Source: Globisporangium splendens (taxonomy: Eukaryota > Oomycota > Peronosporomycetes > Pythiales > Pythiaceae). From it: a stretch of DNA of 64,000 bases. A program made the translations under genes and the position numbers. The stretch is taken from the NCBI GenBank assembly GCA_006386115.1, contig VFIW01000011.1, positions 310,001 through 374,000 on the forward strand, in the 5' to 3' direction. Below the pieces are notes generated by a model. The model saw nothing but the letters and a program-made list of their open reading frames with translations, was not told the origin of the DNA and did not search any database. Each line of letters begins with the position of its first letter. The first letter of the stretch is position 1. Of this stretch, positions 46,387 to 55,882 are shown in pieces.

Positions 46387-47302
46387 CTACAGATGGGATG
46401 CCAACAAATATTTCGTACTCACACTGTAGATTAGCGACTCCACACCTCGCAACACGCGTGGCTTAGATTGCACGATGTCGTCGGATCTCAAGCGTGCAGT
46501 TGTCGAAAAATTAAGCACCTTGAGGTTCAGTTGTTCGCTGTGGTGCTGAGAATGGCAGTAGATGGTCCAGCCTTGCTCGATCACGAAATTGAAAGCGCAA
46601 ACCTACACAATGAAAACAAAACTAAGCATCCAGGTAGGATATCTAAATGACTTACCCAATGCACGCAAGAGCAACGAACCACTTCATTTCGATCGGAAAT
46701 GTGTGGATGTGGACGATGCGCGAATTTCAAGTCGACATAATCGAAACGCTTCACGGCCGACCTGGTTCCCTCAATGATGTGCTTGTGACTCAAACCTGAC
46801 TGCTTGGTCCAGCCTCTTGTGGAAGATCCTCGTCGAGACAACCAGGTCTTCGTACTATCGCTCCAAATCGGAAATGCTCATTTGGCACCAACTGAGACTT
46901 GTAAATTGCTCTTGCAAGATTCCATCGATCCTGGTCCTTCTATGTGTAAATTGAATTCATCCAGTCACAGGGCACATATCAGTCGACGTCATTTAACACG
47001 CATGGGATCAGATGCATCGAATAGAAGACCGCACACTGAAACGAAGATAATTTCGAGACGACACGCTCAATGCCAGCCTTGATAGCCTTGCCCATGATGA
47101 TCTCGGACTCGCCATCTGCGTAGATCTCAGCGTTGTCGAAGAAGTTGATGCCGTTCTTGTAGGCGTGCTCCAAGATCGAGTACGCCTTCTCAAAGTCCAA
47201 TTGAGTGTTAAACGTGACCCAACTGCCGAAGGAGAGCGTGGAGACCAGGAGACCCGAGTTGCCAAGGTAGCGGTACTTCATGCTGTGCGCTGGAGTGGCC
47301 AT
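46387..47302 (-). pseudogene. Decayed aldo-keto reductase copy (AKR copy 4)
   Basis: From ATG 47302 the first 78 or so codons are a perfect-looking AKR start ([17 protein letters not shown] to KAIKAGIERV). The frame then runs into unrelated sequence and stops near 46979. Further AKR pieces follow in different frames: one with VVSTRIFHKR, another with GLSHKHIIEG and VKRFDYVDLKFAHRPHP (46840-46700), then FVIEQGWTIY (near 46590), and the C-terminus LNLKVLNF...IVQSKPRVL (46540-46440). A block of about 150 codons is missing between the last two. The normal stop is gone and translation would run on to 46387. There are frameshifts and deletions, so no functional enzyme is expected. The 5' end is far better preserved than the rest (see findings). 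Confidence 0.88.
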
Positions 47303-48123
47303 CGATGAGTGCTGGGTGCTGGGAACAGAGCGGGGATCGCTGGAGATCTTGAGGCTTCTGCTGTCGACGGCGCAAATGCGATTGTGAGCAGACCAATTAT
47401 CAACGACAGCCTCTGCTTCAAATAAAAGATCTTACTCGATTAGGAGCCTCGTCATGAGATCGATCGTTAACTTCAAGAAGAGAACTTCAGCGAAGATACA
47501 GTATACACTTGACGTACGATACAAGAGCATTGGGATGCCACACTTGAACTGCGTATGTGAAGAGTGCTCTTGTATGGAGAGTAACTGTATCTGCGACTCA
47601 ACTGTAGGCAACTGTCGATCGAGTAGGTCTTCTATTTGAAGCCTTATGGTCCTTGCAGGCTGTAAGTTGCACTCTTCACTCGAATGAGTCGTGCTTCGGA
47701 AATAGCCGCACATTAGTGCCGTCACTGAAGTGGTCGTTTAGGTCATTTCCACAAGTCACACTAAAAGAGACCAGATTTGAAGAGATCTCGTTCTGACCAT
47801 TTCGCACTCACCAAAAGTTCAAACTTTGGGCACACAGTTTTTCTACTACACTGAGTTGAAATTCTGAAGATTCGCAGTCGAGATCGTCCAAATCTAGTCG
47901 GTCATTTGTATCCGATCACACTCGTCATCGAGCCTCTATTTATTGCCGGCACGGTGCACCACAATCAGTCAGGGTGTGACCAATTCGAGTGAAGTGTGTG
48001 CATTGCATCTGAGCATTGTGTTATATCTTGTTATGTTCAAATCTGTCTCCACCTCCAATGCAATAAATAATACAAAACAGTACACACCTGTGAGACCACA
48101 CGAGACAATGGTGACCGACGAAA
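47303..48123. other. Promoter of the AKR pseudogene and upstream region of the ankyrin gene
   Basis: On the minus strand, near 47367-47388, CTCACAATCGCATTTGC repeats the AKR start-site motif (FPR CATTTGC), so the pseudogene still carries its promoter. The remaining 700 bases are AT-rich with no gene; an internal near-repeat of the words CTTGTATGGAGA / CTCTTGTA occurs around 47520-47580. The last 150 bases precede the ankyrin gene. Confidence 0.45.
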
Positions 48124-50214
48124 ATGCGCACACACGAGTCACAAGCGGCTGCGCCGAGGATGAATGTGGATGCAGTGGCTGCGCTTCGCACCGTTTGGGC
48201 GACGCTTTCCAGGCGCGGTGACGCTACGGCTCTGCTGTGTCTTGCGATCGAGCGCGGCGTCGTCGCAATGATCCGTTCACTCGTGAAGCAAGCAGACAGC
48301 GCTGGGCACGACGAGCTCAACAAGCAAATGGAAGATGCATCACCTGATGACGACAGCCGACTTATTGCAATCCTGGACTTCCTGCTGGAGCATGGAGCGC
48401 GAGCCACTGATGCGGACCCAGTATCCGGTGACACGCCATTGCATGCTGCCAGTACCCAAGGCCACTTGGTCATTGTGCAATGGCTGGTCGAGAACGGAGC
48501 GGTGGTCGACGCCGTGAACCATCAGAACCAGACGCCTTTGGTGGTCGCCGCGACCCAGCTACGCTTTCGTGTCTTGCAGTATCTCGTCTCGACCGCGGGG
48601 GCCGATGCAGCGCGACTCAGGCAACTGCCAGGACGAGTGGGGCTTCGATGTGCTTTGCAGGGGAAGCTTCGCCTGCTGGAGTACTTTCTGGACAATGACG
48701 TGGCGCTGTACAACAAGCATGGCAACCGCGTCAACTTGCTGCAAAGCGCGGTTAGCGGCGGTCATTACGGCATGACGCAGTATCTTCTTCGCAGCGGCCA
48801 TTTTGATCCTGCAAATTTGGTCTCAGCAGTGGTCACCGCGGTTTGTGCGGGAGATACTGAACTGGTGCGTGTGCTGCTTGCATACGTCGTCGTGGATGCT
48901 GGGGATGAGTGGGGATCTATGCCTCCTTTGTTCCATGCAATCGAGCTGGGAGATGATGCCGAGATGATGGAGTTGCTGGTATCGCATGGAGCAGACTTGA
49001 CGACCGCTCATCCATCGTCGGAAGGGTACTCGGCATTGCATCTGATGGCGAGGCATGGTCGGCTTACGATGTTGCAACACGTACAGCGGCTGAACTACAG
49101 CGTCGCCGATTTCCATCGAGTTGTTTCCGCAGAGGGTCATACCCCACTACATGAAGCCGTTGTCTACGGTCAGTACGAGGTGGCGCGTTTCCTGATTGAA
49201 GAATACCCCGCTGATTTCGATTTGAACTATGGACGGAGACACGAGGAACCGGTGTTGACGCTCGCTGCTCAACGAGGACATCTCCAGATCGTGGAGCTTC
49301 TGCTAGCACATGGCGTAGACGTCAACAAGAAAGTGGACGGTGGGTCCACCGCGCTGATTGAAGCTGCTGCTGAAGGACACTTTGAGGTTGTCAAGTGTCT
49401 CTGTGAAAATGGGGCAAGCCTTGAACTGACACGCGACCACGACGGTGCATCACCATTGAGTGCATCAGCTCAGGGTGGACACGCTGATATTGTCGAGTAC
49501 CTGGTTGAAGAACGTCAAGCCGACGCGTTCGCGGCCAACAGACTCGGGTTGACCGTGTTAGGCGAAGCAGCCATTAGCGGCCACATCAACATTGTTCGTG
49601 TACTTTTACCATATCTAGGAGATTTTATCGTGGAGCTGTCGAGAGTGTTGTGCCAAGCCGTTATGTATGGGGATTTGGAGGTCGTGGAGCTGCTGGTGTC
49701 GAACGGTGGCGACGTCAACACTGTGTATCGTGCGTCGGAAGTAGACGCGCACGACCAGATCTTGCTCACGCCACTGACCATGGCGGCGATGACGGGAAAT
49801 GTGGAGCTGGTCAAGTATTTATGCGTCCATGGTGCTGATGTCGAAGGGACGACCGATGTGCAGGAAACCGCATTGTTTCTCGCAGCAGCCAAAGGGTTTA
49901 TGGACATCGTCGAGTACTTGGTGCAGAACCGAAACGCAAACTTAGAGAGCGCGAATTGCGCGCCGTTCAACTTCCGACCCATCGAAGTCGCCGCATGCCA
50001 TGGTCATGACGATGTGGTGCAACTCTTGCTGAAGCACGGAGCGAAGCCACCTGAACGGCAAATCATCGACTATGACATGTACTGGGATCTCTCGGACGAA
50101 GACCATCACAGCGATCGATCGCAACTCCCACAGACCGAGCAGCTGGATCTCGCGTACTGGGATCGACAAGAGGCACTGGATTTGGTCATCGGTGGGTATT
50201 TTCTGACGCTGTAG
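48124..50214 (+). CDS. Ankyrin-repeat protein
   Basis: A single exon of 696 aa (an ATG at 48160, codon 13, is an alternative start). Most of the protein is a run of about 14-16 ankyrin repeats, seen as recurring TPLHAA / LxxAAxxGHxxIVxxLL units, for example DTPLHAASTQGHLVIVQWLV, EPVLTLAAQRGHLQIVELLL and TALIEAAAEGHFEVVKCLCE. Repeats bind protein partners; no catalytic domain, signal peptide or membrane segment is seen. The C-terminal 50 residues are acidic and unlike the repeats (YWDLSDEDHHSDRSQL). Ankyrin genes of this kind are numerous in oomycetes. It lies in an accessory region between two AKR genes. The function cannot be named. Confidence 0.85.
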   Translation: MRTHESQAAAPRMNVDAVAALRTVWATLSRRGDATALLCLAIERGVVAMIRSLVKQADSAGHDELNKQMEDASPDDDSRLIAILDFLLEHGARATDADPVSGDTPLHAASTQGHLVIVQWLVENGAVVDAVNHQNQTPLVVAATQLRFRVLQYLVSTAGADAARLRQLPGRVGLRCALQGKLRLLEYFLDNDVALYNKHGNRVNLLQSAVSGGHYGMTQYLLRSGHFDPANLVSAVVTAVCAGDTELVRVLLAYVVVDAGDEWGSMPPLFHAIELGDDAEMMELLVSHGADLTTAHPSSEGYSALHLMARHGRLTMLQHVQRLNYSVADFHRVVSAEGHTPLHEAVVYGQYEVARFLIEEYPADFDLNYGRRHEEPVLTLAAQRGHLQIVELLLAHGVDVNKKVDGGSTALIEAAAEGHFEVVKCLCENGASLELTRDHDGASPLSASAQGGHADIVEYLVEERQADAFAANRLGLTVLGEAAISGHINIVRVLLPYLGDFIVELSRVLCQAVMYGDLEVVELLVSNGGDVNTVYRASEVDAHDQILLTPLTMAAMTGNVELVKYLCVHGADVEGTTDVQETALFLAAAKGFMDIVEYLVQNRNANLESANCAPFNFRPIEVAACHGHDDVVQLLLKHGAKPPERQIIDYDMYWDLSDEDHHSDRSQLPQTEQLDLAYWDRQEALDLVIGGYFLTL

Positions 50215-50594
50215 AAGACAAGACCAGAAGATCAAGAGACACGTATCAAGCGCAACTTGGGAAGGCAGTGGGTGGGACAATTTGAATCGGCAGATATAAA
50301 CTATGCAAGTGGTGTGTGTGTTCTCACAAACTGCATTTTGTTGCTTGATTTGTGCCGCTCTACTGCAACGCTTCTCAGACTTCGTCACATACTTGCTCGC
50401 TAACCTTGCTGAGACGAATCGGGCAGGTAAGATGATCCATGTATGCGCTTATATTAACGACTTTCCCTCGAAGGCTGAGTGTTTGTGGCACCGTTTCCTG
50501 TGCGTTCAGTAGAAGGCATCGCGGATCTCAGTATCGGATGTTGGTGCAATTATGCACCGAAGATACGCTGCTCATGGTTATAAACTGCGATCTT
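50215..50594. other. Intergenic region between the ankyrin gene and AKR copy 5
   Basis: About 380 bases between two convergent 3' ends. No gene or repeat was recognised. Confidence 0.35.
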
Positions 50595-51656
50595 TTACAA
50601 GTACTGTTCACGTTTCTTGCGCACAAATGACTCGGCACTTGGCAACACGCGCGGCTTGTAGTTCACGATCGTGTCAATCTTCTCGCGGATCTCCGGCGTG
50701 ATCTTGTCGATGAACCTCATCGCCTCCAAGTTTTCGTCGAGTTGCTCAATGCTCGTCGCACCGAGAATCACAGTCGACACGTGCTCGTTCGAGGCGACCC
50801 AGGCGATCGAGAGCTGCGCCAACGAGGCGCCGAGTTCCGCGGCTATTGGTTCCAGCAGTTTGACCTTCTCGACCTTTGCATCAAGGCTACCTGAGAAAAT
50901 GGTATTGTAATCAGACAGTGTCAGGCGAGAGCCCTCGGGAATGCCGTTGTTGTATTTGCCAGTCAGCACACCAGAAGCAAGCGGCGACCACGTCGTCAAA
51001 CCGTACTTGTACTTGCGGTACAAGTTGACAAAGTCGTAATCGACACGCGAGCGCTCCAAGATGCTGTACTCGGGCTGGTCCATCACTGGACGAGCCAATC
51101 CGAGACGGTCAGCGATCTCACACGCTTCAATCACGTCGTGTGCGTTCCACTCGCTGGTTCCCCAGTAGAAGGCCCAACCCTGGTCGATGACGTAGTTCAT
51201 GGCGCGCACGGTCTCTTCGATCGGGGTGAATGGGTCTTGACGGTGGCAGAAGATCAAGTCGACGTAGTCCAATTCGAATCGCTTGAGCGACGCCTTGGTG
51301 CCTTCGACAATGTGCTTGCGACTCAATCCCTGGTCGTTTGGTCCGGTCTTACCTTGAGCACCAAAGAAGATCTTGGTCGAGATGACCAGGTCTTCGCGAG
51401 TCCATACGCCACGCTCGACACCGGCTTTGATGGCCTTGCCCATGATGATCTCGGACTGGCCGTTGGCATAGATCTCAGCGTTGTCGAAGAAGTTGATGCC
51501 GTTCTTGTAGGCGTGCTCCAGGATCGAGTACGCCTTCTCAAAGTTGATTTGCGTGCCAAACGTGACCCCACTCCCGAAGGAGAGCGTAGAGACCAGGAGA
51601 CCTGAGTTGCCAAGGTAGCGGTACTTCATACTGTGAGCTGAAGCTGGAGCGGCCAT
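50595..51656 (-). CDS. Aldo-keto reductase, Kv-channel beta / KAB type, copy 5
   Basis: A single minus-strand exon of 353 aa, ATG 51656. It has the tetrad ([31 protein letters not shown]) and [10 protein letters not shown]. It is the most diverged copy: extra residues AQGKTG follow the lysine segment; the C-terminal part ([20 protein letters not shown]) and the tail (VRKKREQYL) are unique. Its middle part ([20 protein letters not shown]) matches copy 1 rather than copies 2 and 3. In the conserved WVTFDTQLDF block it reads [10 protein letters not shown]. Codon use is biased as in the other copies, implying strong expression. Confidence 0.92.
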   Translation of the reverse strand: [353 protein letters not shown]

Positions 51657-51696
51657 GGTTGCTCAGAGAAGGGAGGTCGAGTATATCTGATGCGAG

Positions 51697-51716
51697 CGAG
51701 GCAAATTTGATTGTGA
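51697..51716 (-). promoter_or_regulatory. Inr+FPR-like motif of AKR copy 5
   Basis: On the minus strand the sequence TCACAATCAAATTTGC, with the FPR AATTTGC, lies about 50 bases upstream of the ATG, as in the other copies. Confidence 0.5.
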
Positions 51717-52098
51717 ATGAGGGATACTGGGTTAGTCAGTTTGTGTTGTCCCCCATGAAAGAAAGTAAGCATTCAACCACATGGATCTCATGGAGTAATC
51801 GTGATTACGGGGTCAGATATTTGTTGTGGCAGGAACCTGAAGCCAGGCACGATGGCTGCACCAATTCAACGAGTGTGAAATGCCAGCAAAGTTCGTCATC
51901 TTAAGTGGCTTGGCGCACAGAGCATTCACATATTCGTGGTTGCCTACTCTATTGACCCAGATAAACAGGTCAACCAATAAAACTGATCAACCAACCTTCG
52001 GTTATCTCTTTGGGTAGATGAACAAGCTGCTGTTAGAGAAGTCAGCGATTTTGTAGCGCAAGGTCCTGTGGAATCTTAGGGTTTCTTTCTTGGTCTCT
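51717..52098. other. Intergenic region between AKR copy 5 and the small possibly flagellar gene
   Basis: About 380 bases, AT-rich towards the right. It contains the upstream part of AKR copy 5 and the 3' flank of the next minus-strand gene. No gene seen. Confidence 0.35.
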
Positions 52099-52850
52099 CT
52101 ATGTGTGCAAGTGGCTGTGGTCGTAGAACTGCTTGGTGCTCGCGCCTTTGGGGTTCGGGCGATTCCCCGACACGTCGTCGGCGCCGAGTCCCACGAGCTC
52201 AGACATGAGCATGAACGGTCCGTTGTTGCGCTTGTACTGCGAGTTGCCGACGCGCATGGTGTAGAACGTGTCGCGGTGCGATTTCTGGTTGAACTCGGTG
52301 GTCTGCGACCTCTCGATGTCATAGAGGTACTTGGTCTCCTCCAGACCCTCGGGGAACTTGCGCACCTTGTTGAGCGCGTCGAGCTCCTCAAAGTCGTACG
52401 CTGGCTGGTTCTTCTGCTTTTCGAGGATCTGCATCTCCGTGTCCAAAGTCTCGCGGTACTGCTCGGTGCGCACGTGGCTCATGAATTCATCTCGCCGCGA
52501 CGCGTCTTTCGAGCCAAACCCGGCCTTGCGCTTGTCCATGGATTGCGTCTTCAGGTACATGGTGTTGTCCTGGAGCGGATCGGACGAGTACGTTTTCCTC
52601 TCGAAGTGCCCGTCACCATTGCACGTGTTCTTGGCAGGCACCGTCATGAGCTGCTTGCCCTTGTGGTGCGAGTTTTTACCTAGCCGATAAAGCGATGCAA
52701 TACATCGTTGAGCTTTTTCAGACAACACAAACTCTTGCGAATATGAATACACAGTGTGATACCTTCGATGACGTGCGGGTCTCGGTACGGATCGCCGATC
52801 GTGAGGTAGCTTTTCGCGATGTTTTTGTTGAGCTCCTTGGTCTTGTACAT
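52099..52850 (-). CDS. Small conserved protein, possibly ciliary/flagellar
   Basis: Two minus-strand exons (52850-52763, 52679-52099) give 222 aa. A naive reading without the 83-bp intron gives an implausible N-terminus; the spliced one starts MYKTKELNKNIAKSYLTIGD and continues DPYRDPHVIEGKNSHHKGKQ. Downstream it has GFGSKDASRRDEFMSHVRTE and a charged helical region, then a Gly/Asn/Pro-rich C-terminus. The N-terminal pattern (IGDPY...KGKQ...P-K...DGHFE) recalls cilium-associated proteins such as CFAP96, but I cannot confirm this from memory, so the assignment is weak. Oomycete zoospores carry flagella, so such a gene would be expected. No membrane segment. Confidence 0.6.
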
Positions 52851-53842
52851 GTTGCCAGCACTTCACTACTGCTCCCAGGAGTCTCTGCGTGCTCGACGTG
52901 ACGCTTCTCCACGTGTCTACAAAGTTCTCTGCTGCCTCACGCAGAGCAACGTCAAAGAGCAGAAGCGAGCCTCGTTTTCTGAGCTGGCCACGATGGGGGT
53001 ATATTTAGTCTTTTGGATCGATCATCTGCCTAAGATTAGCAGCAACCACAGATCATCGCAGCCTGGCTCCGCACTCTTTGCATTGCGCCGACTCAAGATA
53101 GGCTACAACACCGGGTCAGACAGTCCGTGGACTTCAACGTGGCACCACACCTCAACCTAGTCAGCGCGAGTGATGCGAGCTCGAAGGGGTGCTGGTCAGT
53201 GGTGAGAAACTCCTAAAGCCGCCGCTTGTCAAGTTGCCATTTAGCCTATAAACCGGCAAAGGAGCAAGTCACGCGTCCACTTCGCGAGGCAAGCGACCAA
53301 CGGAAGCTCTAATGCATTTGGTGTCGAGTCAACGCCAGTGCGTGCACTACAAGAGTAGACGATGTCCTCGAACCAACAATCACAAGTGATCCAGCGACCT
53401 GCACAGCAGCCATTCAGAGGCTCCGAGTTTGTTCACGTATCAGTCATCTGAACCGTGGACATCCGGATAATAGAGTAAACGCCAGCTTCGTGAGCACGAT
53501 TACTCCATGGCATCCTTATGGTTGAAGAGCTCAGGACTTGAGTGTGATGTCAGCCAGCGAGCGAACCAAATCGCCACCCGATAATTTCATCATTCTCTCG
53601 TTCACAATCCGATTTGCCTCGTTCGCCACAGAAGCAATGCGTTGATACTTTGCTGATTGTTGGTTGACACTTGTCCGGATACTGGCTGTCTACTTTTGAT
53701 TCTTCTGATTGGCTGAAAAGCTTTACCCTCTCAAAACTGCAACCATCGCTTTTCAGAGGTCCTCGATTAAGTCCAGATCCGCGATATCTTTCGACAGAAA
53801 GGTAGAAACTGGAACTCGCACAAGTCAATCAGAGCAACCACC
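52851..53842. other. 1-kb intergenic region between divergent genes
   Basis: Between the start of the small minus-strand gene and the start of the cyclophilin fusion gene. No supported gene or repeat was seen. It must contain both promoters. An AGTCAATCAGAGCAACCACC leader precedes the right-hand start codon. Confidence 0.35.
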
Positions 53843-55488
53843 ATGGATGCGCGTTATCGTTACGCGGCGGAAGACGACCAGGACAACGCGGCCGCGCGCG
53901 TGCGCATGCCCGCCAAGTCGTCCATCGGAGGCGGCTTCGCGAGCCACCGCGGAGCCAAGAGCACGGGCGGCGGCGGCAGCGGTTGGTTCGGTCCGCGCAT
54001 GGTGCTGGCGCTCCTGGCGCTCTTCGGCGTCGCCACCGTCGTGCACATCTACCAGTTTTCCTACGGCGACCAGTATTTTCCCCCGCTCACCGAGCCGTTC
54101 TACAACAAGAGCATGGTCGAGTTCTCGACGAAATTCGGTGCGTGAGTGTTATGTGCCATCATTAGGAATGGTAAAGCGATGGCGGTGTTATTGACTGTGT
54201 GTGTGCTCAAATGCGAACAGGTACGTTTACGATTGATCTGTACCCGGAGCACGCACCCAAGTCCGTGGATACGTTTAAGAAGCTCGTGGACCAAGGGTTT
54301 TACGAAAAAGATGCGGGCTTTTACCGCAACGAGCCCAACTTTGTGCTTCAGGGAGGAGGTTTCCTTGCGGGGAAGAAGTCGCCGTTTGACAACCTGCCTG
54401 TGGAGTACAGGTGCGCATGATATGTTTTGGCAACTGTTTTTGCTTTTATTGGACTTGTGTGCATATGTGTTTGTCAATGCGGCGTGTGTATTGTCGTGTC
54501 GGTAGCCTTCCGAGCGAAGAGCGCATGGTCGTGATCGCTCGTGGTCGCAAGGCATCGTCTGGCAACTCGGAGTTCGCGATTATGCTTCACGACAACAGTA
54601 CGCTTTCCACACTTACATGGGCGAGCGATACGTGTGCATTGACTTTACTGAGTTCCTTGCATTTATTCGTGTTTAGCGGAATCGAACAAGCCAACGGACG
54701 ACAGCCCAGGTTACACTGTGTTTGGCCGCGTCGTCGAAGGCTGGCACACGATCCAGTCGGTTTCGAAGAAAATGCGCACTGGGTACTTGGCGAAGGAAGA
54801 TCTCGATCGTCAAACGACATTCGATAATGTCCAGTACGTGAGCCGCGTGACCCACAACAACCCACAAGTGAAGGCGCGCCTCGAAGAGCTCACGCACGTG
54901 CTCGAAACCGAGTACACGGTGACGATCTTTTCGGAACTGAACTGTCCCGAGACCAAAGAACTGCGTGTGCTTTTCTCGAAACTCAAGGCGTCTGCGCGCA
55001 TCTCGCCTATCGGCCACTCGCCATCGCACCCGTACGAGCGCGAGGCTCTTGAAGCGCTGACCGGTCAAACCACGCTGCCGCAAGTATACGTGAACAAGCA
55101 GCACATTGGTCGCCTCGCAGACGTGGAGGCGCTGAACAAGGACGGACGCTTGCAGGCGCTGCTCGAGCGATCGGGTGCGCTCGCGGAGCCTACAGTGTGG
55201 AATGCGATCACGCAGTACCCGCTGGTGGTGTTCTCCAAGTCGTACTGTCCGTACTGCAAGAAGGCGAAAGAGGTGCTGGCGGCGCTCGGCGCCAAGCCGT
55301 ACGTGTTCGAATTGGATCTCCGACAGGACGGACCGGCGATCCAGTCGTTCCTGTTCAAGTTCACGCACCAGTCGACGGTGCCAAACGTGTTCATCAAGGG
55401 CAAAAGCATCGGCGGCTCGGACGACACGCTCGCGCTCTACAAGTCTGGAGAGCTCAAGGACAAGCTCAAGCGCGCCGGAGCCATTTAG
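53843..55488 (+). CDS. Membrane-anchored cyclophilin fused to two glutaredoxin domains
   Basis: Four exons (53843-54137, 54221-54410, 54506-54597, 54677-55488) give 462 aa. Residues 1-51 are polar, with a Gly-rich stretch; 52-70 is a hydrophobic span (MVLALLALFGVATVVHIY), so this is a type II membrane protein, probably with its domains in the secretory lumen (inference). About 97-240 is a cyclophilin-type prolyl isomerase (GTFTIDLYPEHAPKSVDTFK, VLQGGGF, YTVFGRVVEG). Its active site is altered: the usual GSQFFI strand reads NSEFAIM. About 266-355 is a glutaredoxin-like fold with a degenerate site (NCPE in place of CPYC). About 365-462 is a true dithiol glutaredoxin with SYCPYCKKAKEVL (CPYC about 382-385), the TVPNVFIKG cis-Pro and the GGSDDT loop. 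I do not know a described protein with this domain order. Confidence 0.88.
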
Positions 55489-55882
55489 GGACGAAGAGAG
55501 AGTCTGCATTTTTCATGAGAGACCGACTAAGGTGACCCAGCAGTGCATGCAAACAAACACAACAATTAATTGGATTGTACTTTCAGCTGACAGTTGTATT
55601 CCATTCCCGTGCAGTCAATTCTTCGTTTTTATACCTAAAAGGCTACAGTATAGTCCTAAATTGCCACTAAAGACATGCATGGCATCAAACACCAATCAGC
55701 ACAATCAGCTGATCACTTGCTCGAGTCTCAGTAATGCTTACCTTTCTACACTTAAAACTGCACGATTTAGATGTCATGTGTGTCCACCACGCGGCGTCAT
55801 CATGACTTCTTGGAAGTCACGATCGAAGCATTCCCCCCAATAGCCAATTAATTGCCTATTGCAGCAACCACCACGAGACAAC
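55489..55882. other. Intergenic region between the cyclophilin fusion gene and PCID2
   Basis: About 390 bases. AT-rich in the middle. The sequence CCCAATAGCCAATTAATTGCC near 55836-55856 could include a CCAAT-type element of the PCID2 promoter. No gene seen. Confidence 0.35.

Noticed and set aside
47454..47725. Short open frames upstream of the ankyrin gene
   Set aside because: They are under 100 codons, in AT-rich sequence, and their translations show no AKR or ankyrin similarity.
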